Positions 21,947-32,303 of a stretch of 64,000 bases of DNA are shown here, piece after piece. Position 1 is the first letter of the stretch; every line of letters starts with the position of its first letter. The notes below the pieces were generated by a model that saw nothing but the letters and a program-made list of their open reading frames with translations, made no database searches and was not told where the DNA came from. The DNA lies in assembly GCA_037952775.1 (NCBI GenBank), contig JBANAY010000003.1:15872001-15936000 (forward strand). Reading direction: 5' to 3'. Both the position numbers and the translations under genes were made by a program. Source of the DNA: Clonostachys chloroleuca (taxonomy: Eukaryota; Ascomycota; Sordariomycetes; Hypocreales; Bionectriaceae).

Positions 21947-24104
21947 TCACGACGGTGCATCCCACGCGTCCAACTCATTCGACGAAACGAACGTATCCAG
22001 AAACTGATCCGACCCGTACTCGAGCAACCCAGCCAGGCTATGCAGATCCATGTTATATATCATCCCGTCGATCCCATCACCCATCTGCACAGTAGCAAAG
22101 TCCACCGCCGCGCCCGTGCCATCGGCCTTCTGCTCCCGCCCAGCATCCTTGCCCGACGGCCTCGCCTCCATCGCGTCGTCCCCAACCGCCAGCGCGAGCC
22201 GCTGCAGCATCTCCCTGATGCCCGCGACGATGAGCCGCATCAGGTGCTTCTCGCTGACCTCCTCCTCGGCGACCCGCGCCAGCAGGTCCGCGGTCCTGCG
22301 CGCCAGCGACACAATCTCCGCGAGGTTGAACCCGAGCCCGAGCGACTGCGAGAGGTGGTCCCCGCCCCTCGCCCAGATGGCCGCCACCTTGAGCAGGAAG
22401 GTCGCGCAGAAGGCGATCATGGTGTGCGTGAACAGGGGCACCCCGTTGAGCGCCCTGCGCATGTCCTCCTCGCCGGTGATGTGCAGCAGCGTGCTCATGG
22501 CGGCCGAGATGGCGGCCATGGCGGCCTCGCGGCGGTTCAGGCACAGCGGCTCGTCGCTCGGCCAGCGCACGCCGCGCAGGGCGAGCGAGTTGAGCTGGAA
22601 GCGCGCGAAGTGGTAGTAGAGCACGACGCCCTTGGACGGGTAGGACCCGATGCCCGCGACGTCGAAGGAGCGCGGCTGCCAGAGCATGCGCCACTGCTCG
22701 ATGGCGGTATTGTACGCGCGCAGCTTGTCGAGGTCGGCCTCGGTCAGGGGCGCCGCCTGGTCGCTGCCGTACTCCATGTGCGCCTCGGAGAGGATCTTGA
22801 AGAGGGCGACCTGGGCGCAGACGCGGACGTCGCCGGGGACCGAGGACGTGCACTCGAGGAAGCGCTCGACGCCCTTGACGGCGGCGTCGTCGGCCATGGC
22901 TGAGGGGCGCAGGTAGGCCATGCTGAAGTGGCGGTCGCAGACGAAGAGGGCGTACCAGAGGCGGACGCGCTCGGCGTGGCGCATGTCGCCGTTCATGACC
23001 TTGTGAAAGGACTGGTGGATGTTCATCTCGGCGGCCATGCGGGCGGCCTGGCCGGAGAGCCTCCAGCTGAGGTTGGGGAGGTAGAAGGCGCCCAGGATGA
23101 GAGCGCGGATGTCATCGAGGGAATGATTGCGCGACAGGCTTGACCTGCTGACGAGGGAGATGTAGGTGTCATAACATTTCTGGAGGACGTCGCCACCACC
23201 GCCACCCGGAGAATGGAGGGAGGCGATGGTGAAGATGGCGGTGGATAGCAGGACGGAGGTGCAGCGGAGGGCATCGAGTGACTGGTAGGGGAAGATGATG
23301 CCGCCCCAGAGGAGTGGGTTCTGGTTGGTGAGGAATCGGGACAGGAGCTGCTCTGCGCAGGATATGGACAGGACGCCGCTGGCAATAAGGTCCTGTTCTG
23401 AGGCCAGTCTGATGTGTCTGGGGACGGACGGGGGCCCGATGGGATGAGTGGCCTTGGTCAGCTCATACAGGTTGCTCATGGGGGCTTGGACGAGCCCTGG
23501 GTCATCAGCCTGACGGTCGGGAGAGGACTCCCTCATGTCGTATGGGGCGATGACAGACTCCGTGGTGGACACATTGCCGATCGCCGAATCTGTGGGACTT
23601 GTGGTGTTTGGGTGAAATTCATGGAAGTTGGGCAGATCTGGTAGCTGGGTGCGCTGAAGGAGTGCAGCCACCGCAGCTTGTAATTGATGGATCTGGGTCG
23701 TTGCCTGGGCTTTCCATCTAGACGGCGGCCTAGTTAGCCTATCGAATACATGCTGGACAATCGCGATGAGTTATGAAAGGGCGACGCGACTCACGCTTCG
23801 TTGTCGTCGAGTAAACGCTGGACTGGATCATGAGGTGAACACTCGATGCCAGTTCGAAGACACCGCACGCAGGCGTGTTCCCCTCTTCTTACTTCGCATC
23901 TTATCTTATGTCTCTTGCATTCAGCACCTATGCGAGCAGGTTTTGCGTGAGTCAATGTCTTGCAGGTCCAGGGGGGTGTGCTTTAGAGAGGGTCAGTCGG
24001 GGTGACGAGTCCAACCTACAGGCTCTTGCTCGAGGCCCACGCTGGCCGCGGTGTCTGTAGCTGGAGACAGTTGCTCCGTCTTGCGAGTGAGGGCTGTTCC
24101 CCAT
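21947..24104 (-). CDS. Zn2Cys6 transcription factor with fungal-specific regulatory domain (possibly PrtT-like)
   Basis: Three exons: 24104-24020, 23927-23795, 23717-21947, about 662 residues. Joining the exons gives a complete zinc cluster: Cys29-x2-Cys32-x6-Cys39-x8-Cys48-x2-Cys51-x6-Cys58 (ACAECKRHKIRCEVRRGEHA then CVRCLRTGIECSP). A helical linker follows (WKAQATTQIHQLQAAVAALLQ), typical of dimerisation. The middle homology region includes LSWRLSGQAARMAAEMNIHQ and RVRLWYALFVCDRHFSMAY, the signature of Fungal_trans. It should be a nuclear DNA-binding regulator recognising CGG triplets. The overall pattern resembles regulators annotated as PrtT (secreted protease activator), but that is a weak, memory-based similarity. 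The strand opposite carries long open frames because of high GC; they are shadows. It is convergent with the MFS gene. Confidence 0.85.
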
Positions 24105-24752
24105 GATGGCCGTAAGCAGCTTGTATCTTCAGCAATCAAATAACAAACAGGCAGAGGCAGCGGGCAAGCTCAACGGCGACCGATGATGAGTCTGGGGAAG
24201 TTTGGGCTAGGATGGGGCAGCGAAGAGAGAAACCCCAATGACTGGCAGGCCCAAGCTCGATTCGTGACATGCGGAGAAGCGGGTTAGCTCAACTGCTGTG
24301 GAGGTCGTACATAATAAGAGAGTGCGTGGGGGCTCAGACCGGAGCAGACAATTTGGAGTTTGACGGTCGCCTGACACGACTCGCTCCACAAGCCCACACT
24401 ATTCTCTCTGACTAGGCCTCGTTCGAGCAAGCGGAGAGATGTCCTGGGACCTGGTGGATATTAATGTTGGCGCCTTCATTGGCTCTTGGCTACGATCCAA
24501 CTGGCTTTAACCGACGGTTGGACAACTGGGTCCGGAATTGGCATGCAAATAGCAAAGTTTCTTGGTTACACTGTGCGGTATCGGCGTGAGAAACGTCACC
24601 ACGCCATCGCCATCGCGGACAATGGTTGACTGATGAAGAAATGGAATGGTTGATCAATTGAGAAGCTCGATGCTGGTTGAATATACACCTAGCTAGAAGC
24701 CTACATTCTCAACCCTGAAACAACAGTGAGCCCTCGTCTTCTCAACGTCGAT
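24105..24752. other. Intergenic: regulator promoter and 3' side of the dehydrogenase
   Basis: About 650 bp with the promoter of the Zn2Cys6 gene and the 3' untranslated part of the dehydrogenase gene. No other feature is seen. Confidence 0.5.
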
Positions 24753-26377
24753 TCAGAGCTTCGATCCGTTGCCCCAATGTTCTACATCGCACAGATTCAA
24801 CAGCCCGGGGTGTAATTGCGAGAGGTCGGTGCAACCCATCATGCGCATCGTCGTTTCGAATTCATCCTGCATGACTGCTCCTCTAGTTAGCGAATGATCT
24901 CCTGCCAAGTCTCTGGTGTGACATACTCTCGATCAATTGCTCTACTCCTTCTGGCCCGTAATTGGCAGCGTAGAGAAAATGGCGTCCCATACCCACAGCA
25001 CGCGCACCCAAGCAGAGTGCCTTGAACATGTCCGTCCCCCGACGGATGCCGCCGTCCAGGAAGATCTCGACATGATTGAACACGTCGGGGCATTTCTGAT
25101 GTAGCTCCAGGAGAATCATGATCGAGGGCGGAGAGGTGTCCAGGCTGCGGCCCCCATGATTGCCCAGCAACACACCATCTATGCCGTACTTGACAGCAAG
25201 AATGACATCCTCGGCGGTCTGTACCCCTTTCAGCACAAGAGGCAGTTTTGTTGATCTGCGTATCCATGTAATGTCTTCCCAATTGAGCGTCGGGTCGATG
25301 AAACCAGCCATGGTGCGCCCGAGACTACTTCCTTTCCTGTCGTTACTAGCCGTCGCTCCGTTCGGCGTGGGTGCGAGGACTGTCCCTTCTGCTTTAACGA
25401 GCTCATCTGCTTCGCGTTTTCCTGGGGTTGGCTGGTCCACCGTCACGAAGACGGCGCGCATACCGCAGGCTTCGGCTTGTCGCAAGAGCTTCTCCGACGC
25501 GGTGCGGTCTTTGTTGACGTATAATTGGAAGAAGAAGGTATTGTCGACAAAGGAGGTGATTTCAGCCATGGGAAACGAGGCATTGGTGGATATCTAAGCA
25601 ATCTCGTCAGACTCTACTACATCTCTAGTATCTGTTAATCATGTTCGTGGCCCTACCGTCTGAGGAATTCCAAACTTGGAGCAACCCTTTGCAATCGCCA
25701 GTTCTCCATCCTGGTGTGTTAACTTCGCCATTGCTGTTGGGCTTGCAAATAGAGGCATGGGAATGGAGACGCCGAGCATCTTGGTGTCGTAGCGAATCTC
25801 CTTGACATCTTTCATGATTCTAGGGCGGAGCCATATTCGATCAAAGTAGGCCTCGTTGGCTCGCTTTGTAATACAGTCAGTCGCAGCCGAGGAGAAGAAA
25901 GCCCAGGCTTTTGCGGAGAGGTTCTCAGACGCAGCTTCCTCGAAATCATGAGTGCTAATGATGCTCTGCAATGGCCGCCTACCCTTGGGTTTGTCTTTGT
26001 GGGTTACTGTGGTTAGCTCTACAGATTCATCTGGTGGTGTCAATATCTTCGATGAACTGCCAGAGTCGTCTTTAGCAATATAGCCAATCATCTTGGAACC
26101 ATCCAGCTCATTCTCAAGGAGAGAAGATGCATGGATGCTATTGTATACGGAAGATGCGTCACGCCCGGCATGGCCGTGAATAACTGATTGAGTTATTAGA
26201 CCACCAACTTCTCTAGGCGACTGGATCTTGAGACTTGCCGTCTACACCACCTGGATGCTTGGGTGCAAATTCTGAAAGATCCCAGACAGCTCCGTTGACC
26301 AACAGCCAGCATTTCTCGGGTGACGCATGCAGCTGGAGCTCATCGACTGAGATCTTCCTCTTATGATTGGGAGCCAT
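24753..26377 (-). CDS. Flavocytochrome b2-type FMN-dependent alpha-hydroxy acid dehydrogenase
   Basis: Four exons: 26377-26239, 26183-25657, 25593-24927, 24874-24753, about 484 residues. The N-terminal cytochrome b5 domain holds heme ligands His41 (KHPGG) and His64 (YNSIHAS), 23 residues apart as in yeast cytochrome b2. The FMN domain shows PLFASPTAMAKLTHQDGE, ISTNASFPMAEI, FFFQLYVNKDR, VTVDQPTPGKRE, LVLKGVQTAEDV, GVLLGNHGGRSLDTSPPS (His of NHGGR is the active base) and DGGIRRGTDMFKALCLGARA. It should oxidise L-lactate or another 2-hydroxy acid and pass electrons to cytochrome c. No mitochondrial presequence precedes the b5 domain, so location is uncertain. The first intron appears to use a GC donor (gcaagt), which places HPGG and AGRDA at the spacing usual for b5 domains. 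It diverges from the epimerase gene. Confidence 0.88.
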
Positions 26378-26895
26378 TCTTGGTTGAAAGAGGATGTACT
26401 CGGTGTCGGTATTTAGTCCGGTCCCTCCGGATTGAAGGCCGTGTTGGTGACAATGCAAGATGGGGGTTAGTCGCCGGTCCCCTCCCCCTTTCTCATCCGA
26501 CCAATCGACACAGCTACAATTCATCAGCCCCTCTCTCGCTCTACCGTCCGGAAGTCCCAATACGGCGACTCGCCGAATTCCACCAAAACTATCCTCAAAC
26601 GCCTCAAGGCCAAGCTATTCCCCGCAGTCGGAGAAACCTCCGTACCCACCTCTCCACTCTCAGCTGTGCCTCCTTCGCACAATCCCCGACCGGCCCTCGT
26701 ACACGAGTGGATTCGAGGCAAGACAATAGTTTCTTGTTCTAACCTCCGGTTGCACTAGACCTTTGGCTGTCTTTGTATAAGAATCATATACGTGATTGCA
26801 CCAAGACCAGGGACCAGCCTATCCCCCCACGCCGTTCATTACTGCATCTTATACCACTCTCAATAGAGATAAGCCATTTAATGCATCACATCACG
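26378..26895. promoter_or_regulatory. Bidirectional promoter between dehydrogenase and epimerase genes
   Basis: A 518-bp region lies between two divergent starts, suggesting joint control of the two enzymes. It contains the inverted repeat TCCGG-N5-CCGGA at 26417-26431, a form that Zn2Cys6 proteins could bind. The upstream ATG at 26881 is in frame with the epimerase and would add five residues (MHHIT). Confidence 0.4.
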
Positions 26896-27920
26896 ATGAA
26901 GGTCCTCATTACTGGCGCTGCGGGCTTTGTGGGCCAAAATCTGGCGAAGGCTTTACTAAACGACGAGACCGGAAAGTACTCTGTTGTCTTGACAGACGTG
27001 ATCGAGCCACCCGTGCCCCAGAATGTCAAGTGGCCCAAGCAGGCCCAGACGATCAAGGCTGATCTCATCAGCCAATCACAAGATGTCGTCAGCAAAGATC
27101 TGAACGCTGTCTACGCCTTCCATGGAATCATGTCGTCAGGGTCTGAGGCCAACTTTGATCTTGGTACGTACGAGTGACGAAGGATGAGAGTCTTGAATTT
27201 TCTTCCCCCCTGTGTCTGACTTTGAACAGGTATGAAGGTCAACTTCGACGCCACTCGGGCTCTTGTGGAAACACTCCGCCAGACTTGCCCCGGCGTGAAG
27301 CTCCTATACACGTCCAGCCAGGCTGTCTACGGTGGCGAGTTTGTCGAGCCCATGACGGAAGACATGCGCCCAACCCCCAGAGCTCCTACGGGTGCGAGAA
27401 GATGATGTGCGAGTACCTGATCAACGAGTACCATCGTCGCGGCTGGCTCGACGCTCTCGTCTTCCGTCTCCCCACAATCTCAGTCCGAGCCGGCAAGCCT
27501 ACTGCTGCCGCCTCGTCTTTCCTTTCTGGCATGATCCGCGAGCCCATGCAGGGTCTGCCGTGCGTCATTCCCATTGAGAACCGGGCATTTAAGCATTGGC
27601 TGTGCTCCCCGCGTATGCTTATTCAGAACCTCGTCCATGCGTTGAGCGTTGCTAGGGATTCGTTGCCTGACTATGATCGGGTCGTCAACTTGCCAGGTAT
27701 CGGAGTCACTGTTCAGGATATGATGGACTCCCTGGCACGTGTTGGAGGAGAGGACAAGCTGAAATATCTCTCCGAGAAGGAGGATCCTCTTGTCAAGCCC
27801 ATCCTCTACTCTTGGCCCACTACGTTTGATAACGCTAAGGGCTTTGGTCTGGGGTTCCGAAAAGATGACTCTTTTGATGACATTGTGCGAGATTTCAAGG
27901 CAACTTTGGATTCAAACTAA
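26896..27920 (+). CDS. NAD-dependent epimerase/dehydratase-family enzyme (extended SDR, DenD-like) with an apparent 1-nt deletion
   Basis: Two exons (26896-27163, 27230-27920) encode an extended short-chain dehydrogenase. TGAAGFVGQNLAKAL at residues 6-20 is the NAD-binding glycine motif. LLYTSSQAVYGGEFVEP and SSYGCEKMMCEY supply the catalytic Ser and Tyr-x3-Lys. The frame breaks in the C run at 27374-27378 (caacccccag): adding one C restores a continuous protein of about 319 residues, with the expected TPQSSYGCEK junction. Without it translation would stop soon after, before the YxxxK motif. It may be a homopolymer sequencing error. The protein resembles D-erythronate dehydrogenase (DenD) type enzymes, which oxidise sugar acids, and the neighbours (hydroxy-acid dehydrogenase, aldolase, aldo-keto reductase) fit such a role. 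The substrate is inferred, not shown. Confidence 0.8.
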
Positions 27921-28207
27921 GATAGACAAACAAAGAAAAACGGCTCGCTTGGCGTCATAGGAGAAATAGCTACCTTTACTTGGCATTGCATATTTAAAAG
28001 TTGATGAAGCCAATCCGCATGTTTTTCCGTTCCCACAATGATGGCGTGCGCAAACTAGGTATACTCCTACGTGGAGAAATCTTCCCCAGATTCACAGTGG
28101 ATGGTGCTGTACGGGTTAGTCCCATCAGATCGACGCAGCCCCCTGCATTCAACTCTAATCTAGCTCACGGGAAGAAACATGCATGTAAACAAGTTCATTC
28201 TTATCGT

Positions 28208-29077
28208 CTAAGCTTTTCCTGTGGATCCCATCCAGTCCATATGCAGCTCTACCGCCTTTTGCATCGCCAACGTTCCCTCCTCCAGAAGTGTAGTCAGGGG
28301 AGCTTTCCTCTCCTTCATGACCTTTGTGAACTCATCATTCATGGCGTCGTTGACATTGCACTTGGTAATGCCCCGCTTGATCACAGACTGGAACAGCTCC
28401 TCGCCAAAGTCACCCGCCCCGTGCAGGACGAGGTTCACTCCACGCTTGCTCGTCGTAGCGTGGACTCTGCTCAGGCGGTCGTAATCCAGCTGTGGACCCC
28501 TGGGCCCGTACTTCCCATGAACGTTTCCAAACGCCGGGGCGAGCCAATCGACCCCCAGATCCAGAAACTCGGAAGCCTGTTCAGGTGTGGTAAGAATACC
28601 CTCCAGGTCACCGGTGTCCTGCACGCCATCCTCTCCACCATTGATCCTTCCCGGCTCCGCTTCCGCAATGATGCCTCTCGCGTGGAGGTACTCGACCAGC
28701 TCCTTGGTTTTCGCGTAGTTCTCCTCCTTCTCATAGTGGCTCATATCGACCATGATTCCATCGAACCCGCCCAGTTCCGCAGCTCGCTTGATAATATCGG
28801 GTGATTGGGCGTGGTCCATGTGAACTGCCACAGGAACTTTGGCCTTGTCGGCCGCCTCTTTTGCCGCATGTAGGAGCAGTCCGTCTGCGAACTCAATTGC
28901 CCAAGGGAACAGTTGAATAATGACTGGGGACTTCTTGGCCTCGGCCGCCCTAACTGAAGCGATGATTCCCTCGACGTTGTAGCAGCACATTGCAGGGACG
29001 GCGTAGCCGCCGGCAGCGGCGGCATCTACAATTGCCAGCGCTCTATTTCTTTTTTCGCCAACCATGGCTGATCTCAT
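28208..29077 (-). CDS. Class II (zinc-dependent) ketose-bisphosphate aldolase-family protein
   Basis: A single exon of 289 residues; starting at the second Met (29065) would give 285. The family condenses or cleaves ketose phosphates through a zinc-bound enediolate. Zinc-ligand motifs are visible: HMDHAQS (about residue 89-95), GNVHGKYGP with the second His, and LVLHGAGDFG with the third. EAEPGRINGGEDG and CNVNDAMNDEF match the family's acidic loop and phosphate-binding Asn region. The glycolytic fungal enzyme is longer (about 360 residues) and this copy is closer in length to tagatose or tetronate-type aldolases, so a catabolic rather than glycolytic role is likely. It is convergent with the epimerase gene, 287 bp apart. 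Lack of introns contrasts with its neighbours and could reflect horizontal origin, but this is not tested. Confidence 0.85.
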   Translation of the reverse strand: MRSAMVGEKRNRALAIVDAAAAGGYAVPAMCCYNVEGIIASVRAAEAKKSPVIIQLFPWAIEFADGLLLHAAKEAADKAKVPVAVHMDHAQSPDIIKRAAELGGFDGIMVDMSHYEKEENYAKTKELVEYLHARGIIAEAEPGRINGGEDGVQDTGDLEGILTTPEQASEFLDLGVDWLAPAFGNVHGKYGPRGPQLDYDRLSRVHATTSKRGVNLVLHGAGDFGEELFQSVIKRGITKCNVNDAMNDEFTKVMKERKAPLTTLLEEGTLAMQKAVELHMDWMGSTGKA

Positions 29078-29797
29078 TGATTAAGGTCTTGATTCAGGGG
29101 GTACAGAAAGACGTTGGGGAAACCAGGGGTAGAAAGGATCGATGACGGCAAGGACGAGAATAAGGAAAAGAGGTAAGTCAATTACTTCATACACAATGCG
29201 TGGGAAGGCGATATGTGTTTATTCCAACCGAAAACATTTATTTGGTCGCTAATGAGCTCTTTTGCATTATCATCCTCCTCCTCCCAAACCAGTGAGGAGC
29301 TCCTCCAAAGCCCCACGAGTGCTCGATGGGGACGGTTCTTCTACGCGGCAACCCACAATACCAACGGGAATATTAGCGTGATCGCAATACTCGGTCGACG
29401 GAAGGGGGGCACAATCGGCGAAACCTGCGACTTCGATTCCAAGTCGTTCGTTCAACATAAAGGAGACACATTCACATCAATCTTGAGGAGTGGACTAATA
29501 AGATGTCTAGTATTCAAGGCGGCTACAAGCATTCGACCATTATCCCCCTGGGGAACATAAGAGACTGGACGAATGAGAACATTGTCCTCGGTTTGGTGAC
29601 CTTGCGGGTTGTTTATGGGCGAGAAATAGGGCGAAGTTTGACACCGGTCTGAGCTTATTTACTTGTCTCTGGGCAAAGTCAAATGTTGATTTGACGATTG
29701 ACAAGAGAGGGGAAAGGCCGGAAACCAACCACAGGATGACATGTAAGTGGCAGTATCAGCTCTTATACTATTCAGCTGCTCTAAACTCAAGGAGAGA
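29078..29797. other. Intergenic region, no gene seen
   Basis: About 720 bp upstream of the aldolase and downstream of the aldo-keto reductase. The open frames here have no recognisable motif. Confidence 0.5.
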
Positions 29798-30899
29798 CTA
29801 AGATGGCAACTCCGGAGAGTCACCAAACAACTTTGCCATCATGGCTGCGGGGTAGCGAGCTCCCTTGCTCCCACCCACACTCTCAACCGCTGCTCGGATT
29901 GCCTGCTCTTCTTCTTTTGAAAGCTGGATCGTGGCAGCCTTGGCGTTCTCCTCCAAATACTTCACTCGCTTCGTACCCGGGATTGGGAAAAAATCTTCAC
30001 TGTTAAGGCGTCAGCACCGTGGACTTCTCATTATACAACTCCTTCCAGCAGGCCTCGGAATATTGAACTTACCCCTGAGCCAGCACCCACGCGATGACCA
30101 GTTGTCCTGCTGTCACACCCTTTTCTTTCGCCATCGTGGCCAGCGTATCAGTAAGCTTCAGGTTGGCGGGGAAGTTTTCCTCCGAGAATCGTGGGTGATT
30201 CAGCCGGTTATCCGTGGCATCCAGATCCGCTCGGCTGCGAATGGAGCCTGTCAGAAAACCGCGCCCCAGAGGCGAATACGCTACGACCTTGACGCCAAGC
30301 TCCCGAGCAGTCTTCAAGAAGCCGGTCTGATCGCTCTCAATCTCGAGCGCGAAAGGCGAGAACTCCATCTGCACAGCCGTGATAGGATGCACCTTGTGCG
30401 CGCGGCGCAGTGACTTGGAAGAGCACTCTGACAGACCAAGATAGCGAATCTTTCCAGCCTTCTTCAGCTCACTCATGGCTGCCACCGTCTCCTCGATGGG
30501 CACCTTGTCATCTACGCGATGTTGATAATACAGGTCGATGTAGTCGACGCCAAGCCTCTGCAGGCTCGCCTCGCAAGACTTGAGGACATGCTCCTTGTCG
30601 CCTTTCACCGCAAGCACACCATCCTCCACCACATGCCCAAACTTGGTGCACAAGAAGATTTCCTTGCGGCGGCCGGTCTCCTTGAACCAGCGTCCGAGCA
30701 GCTCCTCGTTCTTTCCATTGCCGTAGATGTCGGCCGTGTCCCACATGTTCAATCCCATGTCGGCAGCCCGCGTAAGCACCCGTAACGACTCTTCGTCGTC
30801 CATCCCGCCGAATGAGGTGTAGCTGTAGCTCATGCCCATACAGCCGAGCCCCATGGCTGACACGAGGTCATCTCCGATCTTGCGCTGTGGGAAAGACAT
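29798..30899 (-). CDS. Aldo-keto reductase (NADPH-dependent)
   Basis: Two exons (30899-30073, 29999-29798; 73-nt intron) encode about 342 residues. It has the TIM-barrel aldo-keto reductase layout with the catalytic tetrad: Asp and Tyr in WDTADIYGNGKNEELLG, Lys in FLCTKFGH, His in YYQHRVDDKVPIE. KKAGKIRYLGLSECSS, AYSPLGRGFLTGSI and, after the intron, FFPIPGTKRVKYLEEN are standard later motifs; the last contributes to NADPH binding. The start MSFPQRKIGDDLVSAMGLG is chosen because the upstream in-frame sequence overlaps the promoter. The family reduces aldehydes or ketones to alcohols. Its position beside the epimerase and aldolase suggests carbohydrate metabolism, but this subfamily (AKR13-like) has wide substrate range. 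Confidence 0.9.
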
Positions 30900-31029
30900 T
30901 TTATAGCGACACCAGCAGCGTATGTATGCTTGTTGATTCTGGGAAAGGCTTCTGGTTCTTGAAAGGACTGTCAACTCTCCAAAAGAATGCTGATACTGGA
31001 AAAGGAATCAGACGAGCATTTGTCGCTCC

Positions 31030-31036
31030 TTTTATA
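31030..31036 (-). promoter_or_regulatory. TATA-box candidate of the aldo-keto reductase gene
   Basis: The minus strand reads TATAAAA about 130 bp before the aldo-keto reductase start codon. Confidence 0.4.
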
Positions 31037-31318
31037 GCTTAAGATAAAACCGAAATATGCCACTCACTGACTCATCGAATACGTCTCCCCACAGCGGATA
31101 ACGTTCAACCGAGCCGGCTCAAACGGACATTGTGTTAAACGCCGGGTGTGGGTCGTACGGTGCTCTCATTCCCAGTCTTGCTTATCACCAAGTGTGTTCC
31201 CCGCTCTTGTTTGCGTCATATACATCCTCTGCCACGATTACTTTCGCAGATATCGGTGATATCGTTAGATACTGGTCATTGAGAACCGAAAAACAATTCA
31301 CCTGTGGTTTATTGGCTA

Positions 31319-31554
31319 TTTTCCCTGCCCTCTGACGATAGCGTCGCTATCCTGTTGAGAGTCCTGGGTCTTGCATCGATGTCTGGAGTGTTCACCGCTG
31401 AAGGTTCCAAAGATTTCAAGCAGCTTTTCCTTAGTTGCCTCCGACCTAAACCAGGGAAATTACAGTCAACCGAGACGGAGAACACTCCAGACATCGATGC
31501 AAAACCCATGACTCTCAACAGGATAGCAACGCTATCGTCAGAAGGCAGGGAAAA
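31319..31554. mobile_element. MITE-like element, 236 bp, with 79-bp terminal inverted repeats
   Basis: The left arm (31319-31397) begins TTTTCCCTGCC and the right arm (31476-31554) is its inverted copy, differing at 5 of 79 positions, three of them C/T differences. Each arm carries an inner palindrome near its end (GATAGCGTCGCTATC on the left, slightly degraded on the right). The 78-bp centre is unrelated to the arms and non-coding. I cannot identify a target-site duplication. It is unlike the element at 17126. Confidence 0.75.
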
Positions 31555-32303
31555 GGTAGATGCCTTCGCCCGTCCCACCTGGAAGAGGGGAAGTAGCCCC
31601 TCATACGTGAAGCTACGAGTCTCCAAGGCCCGGCTGGCCCGGATGGAGGTATTGTTAACAGTGTTGGCGGCATTGTTTTAATCCGTACCCTAGACGATGC
31701 TTGTCTTTTCGCTGTACTGTGGCTCACTGGAAACTCGAATCATAGAGGTTCGATGTTGGATACACCTTACTCCAGACTGCGTGGACATATCCCCGCCAAG
31801 GCTATACACAGCATCGGTTGCGTCCACGTCTCATCCGAATCTCGTTTATTAGGCACCCTTTACACCTATCTTGGCGATAGTAGCTCGTCTTCTCTCCAAT
31901 GCTGGTCACCTTCCGAGAACGAATCAGGGAGGACCAGCTATGGTTAGAGAAAATACCTACACCCATATACATCCTTCAGCAGCCTAAAACGAGAAGAGGT
32001 TCTCTCCAGATCAACTAATATTGGCAACGAGGTAGACGCCTAGGAGCATACGCACCAACACCGTTATTTTCATTAGGCCAACTCTGCTGGGAGTATAAAC
32101 AGACGCCCACATCATTGAGAACTAACGCGCTTGAAAGCTTATCAGCCTCCAAGGAAGAGAATCATACACACATTTGGATCGCAATATTGTTAAAATGTAA
32201 GTTAATATCACCCAAATCTTCCCTTGAATCCACGCTGATTACAAGCAGACATCAGTTTGATGAATTCTCAATCTTCAAATATCATACCTATCCCAGAGTT
32301 CAC

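Larger units (their letters stand above)
30900..32303. other. Intergenic region containing a MITE-like element
   Basis: About 1.4 kb between two minus-strand genes. The long inverted repeat element fills 31319-31554. The remaining sequence has no supported gene; the open frames over the element arise from its palindromic structure. Confidence 0.5.

Noticed and set aside
21899..22903. Long open frames antisense to the Zn2Cys6 regulator
   Set aside because: They arise from high GC in the real gene; products are Arg/Ala/His-rich with no motif, while the minus strand has the full regulator with zinc cluster.
24753..24926. Read-through C-terminus of the dehydrogenase ending SHQRLGRRSFAN
   Set aside because: A canonical intron (gtatgt...gagcag) leads to IMQDEFETTMRMMG, the conserved family C-terminus.
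31304..31681. Overlapping open frames on both strands
   Set aside because: They lie within the palindromic MITE-like element and encode near-identical inverted sequence, not a protein.
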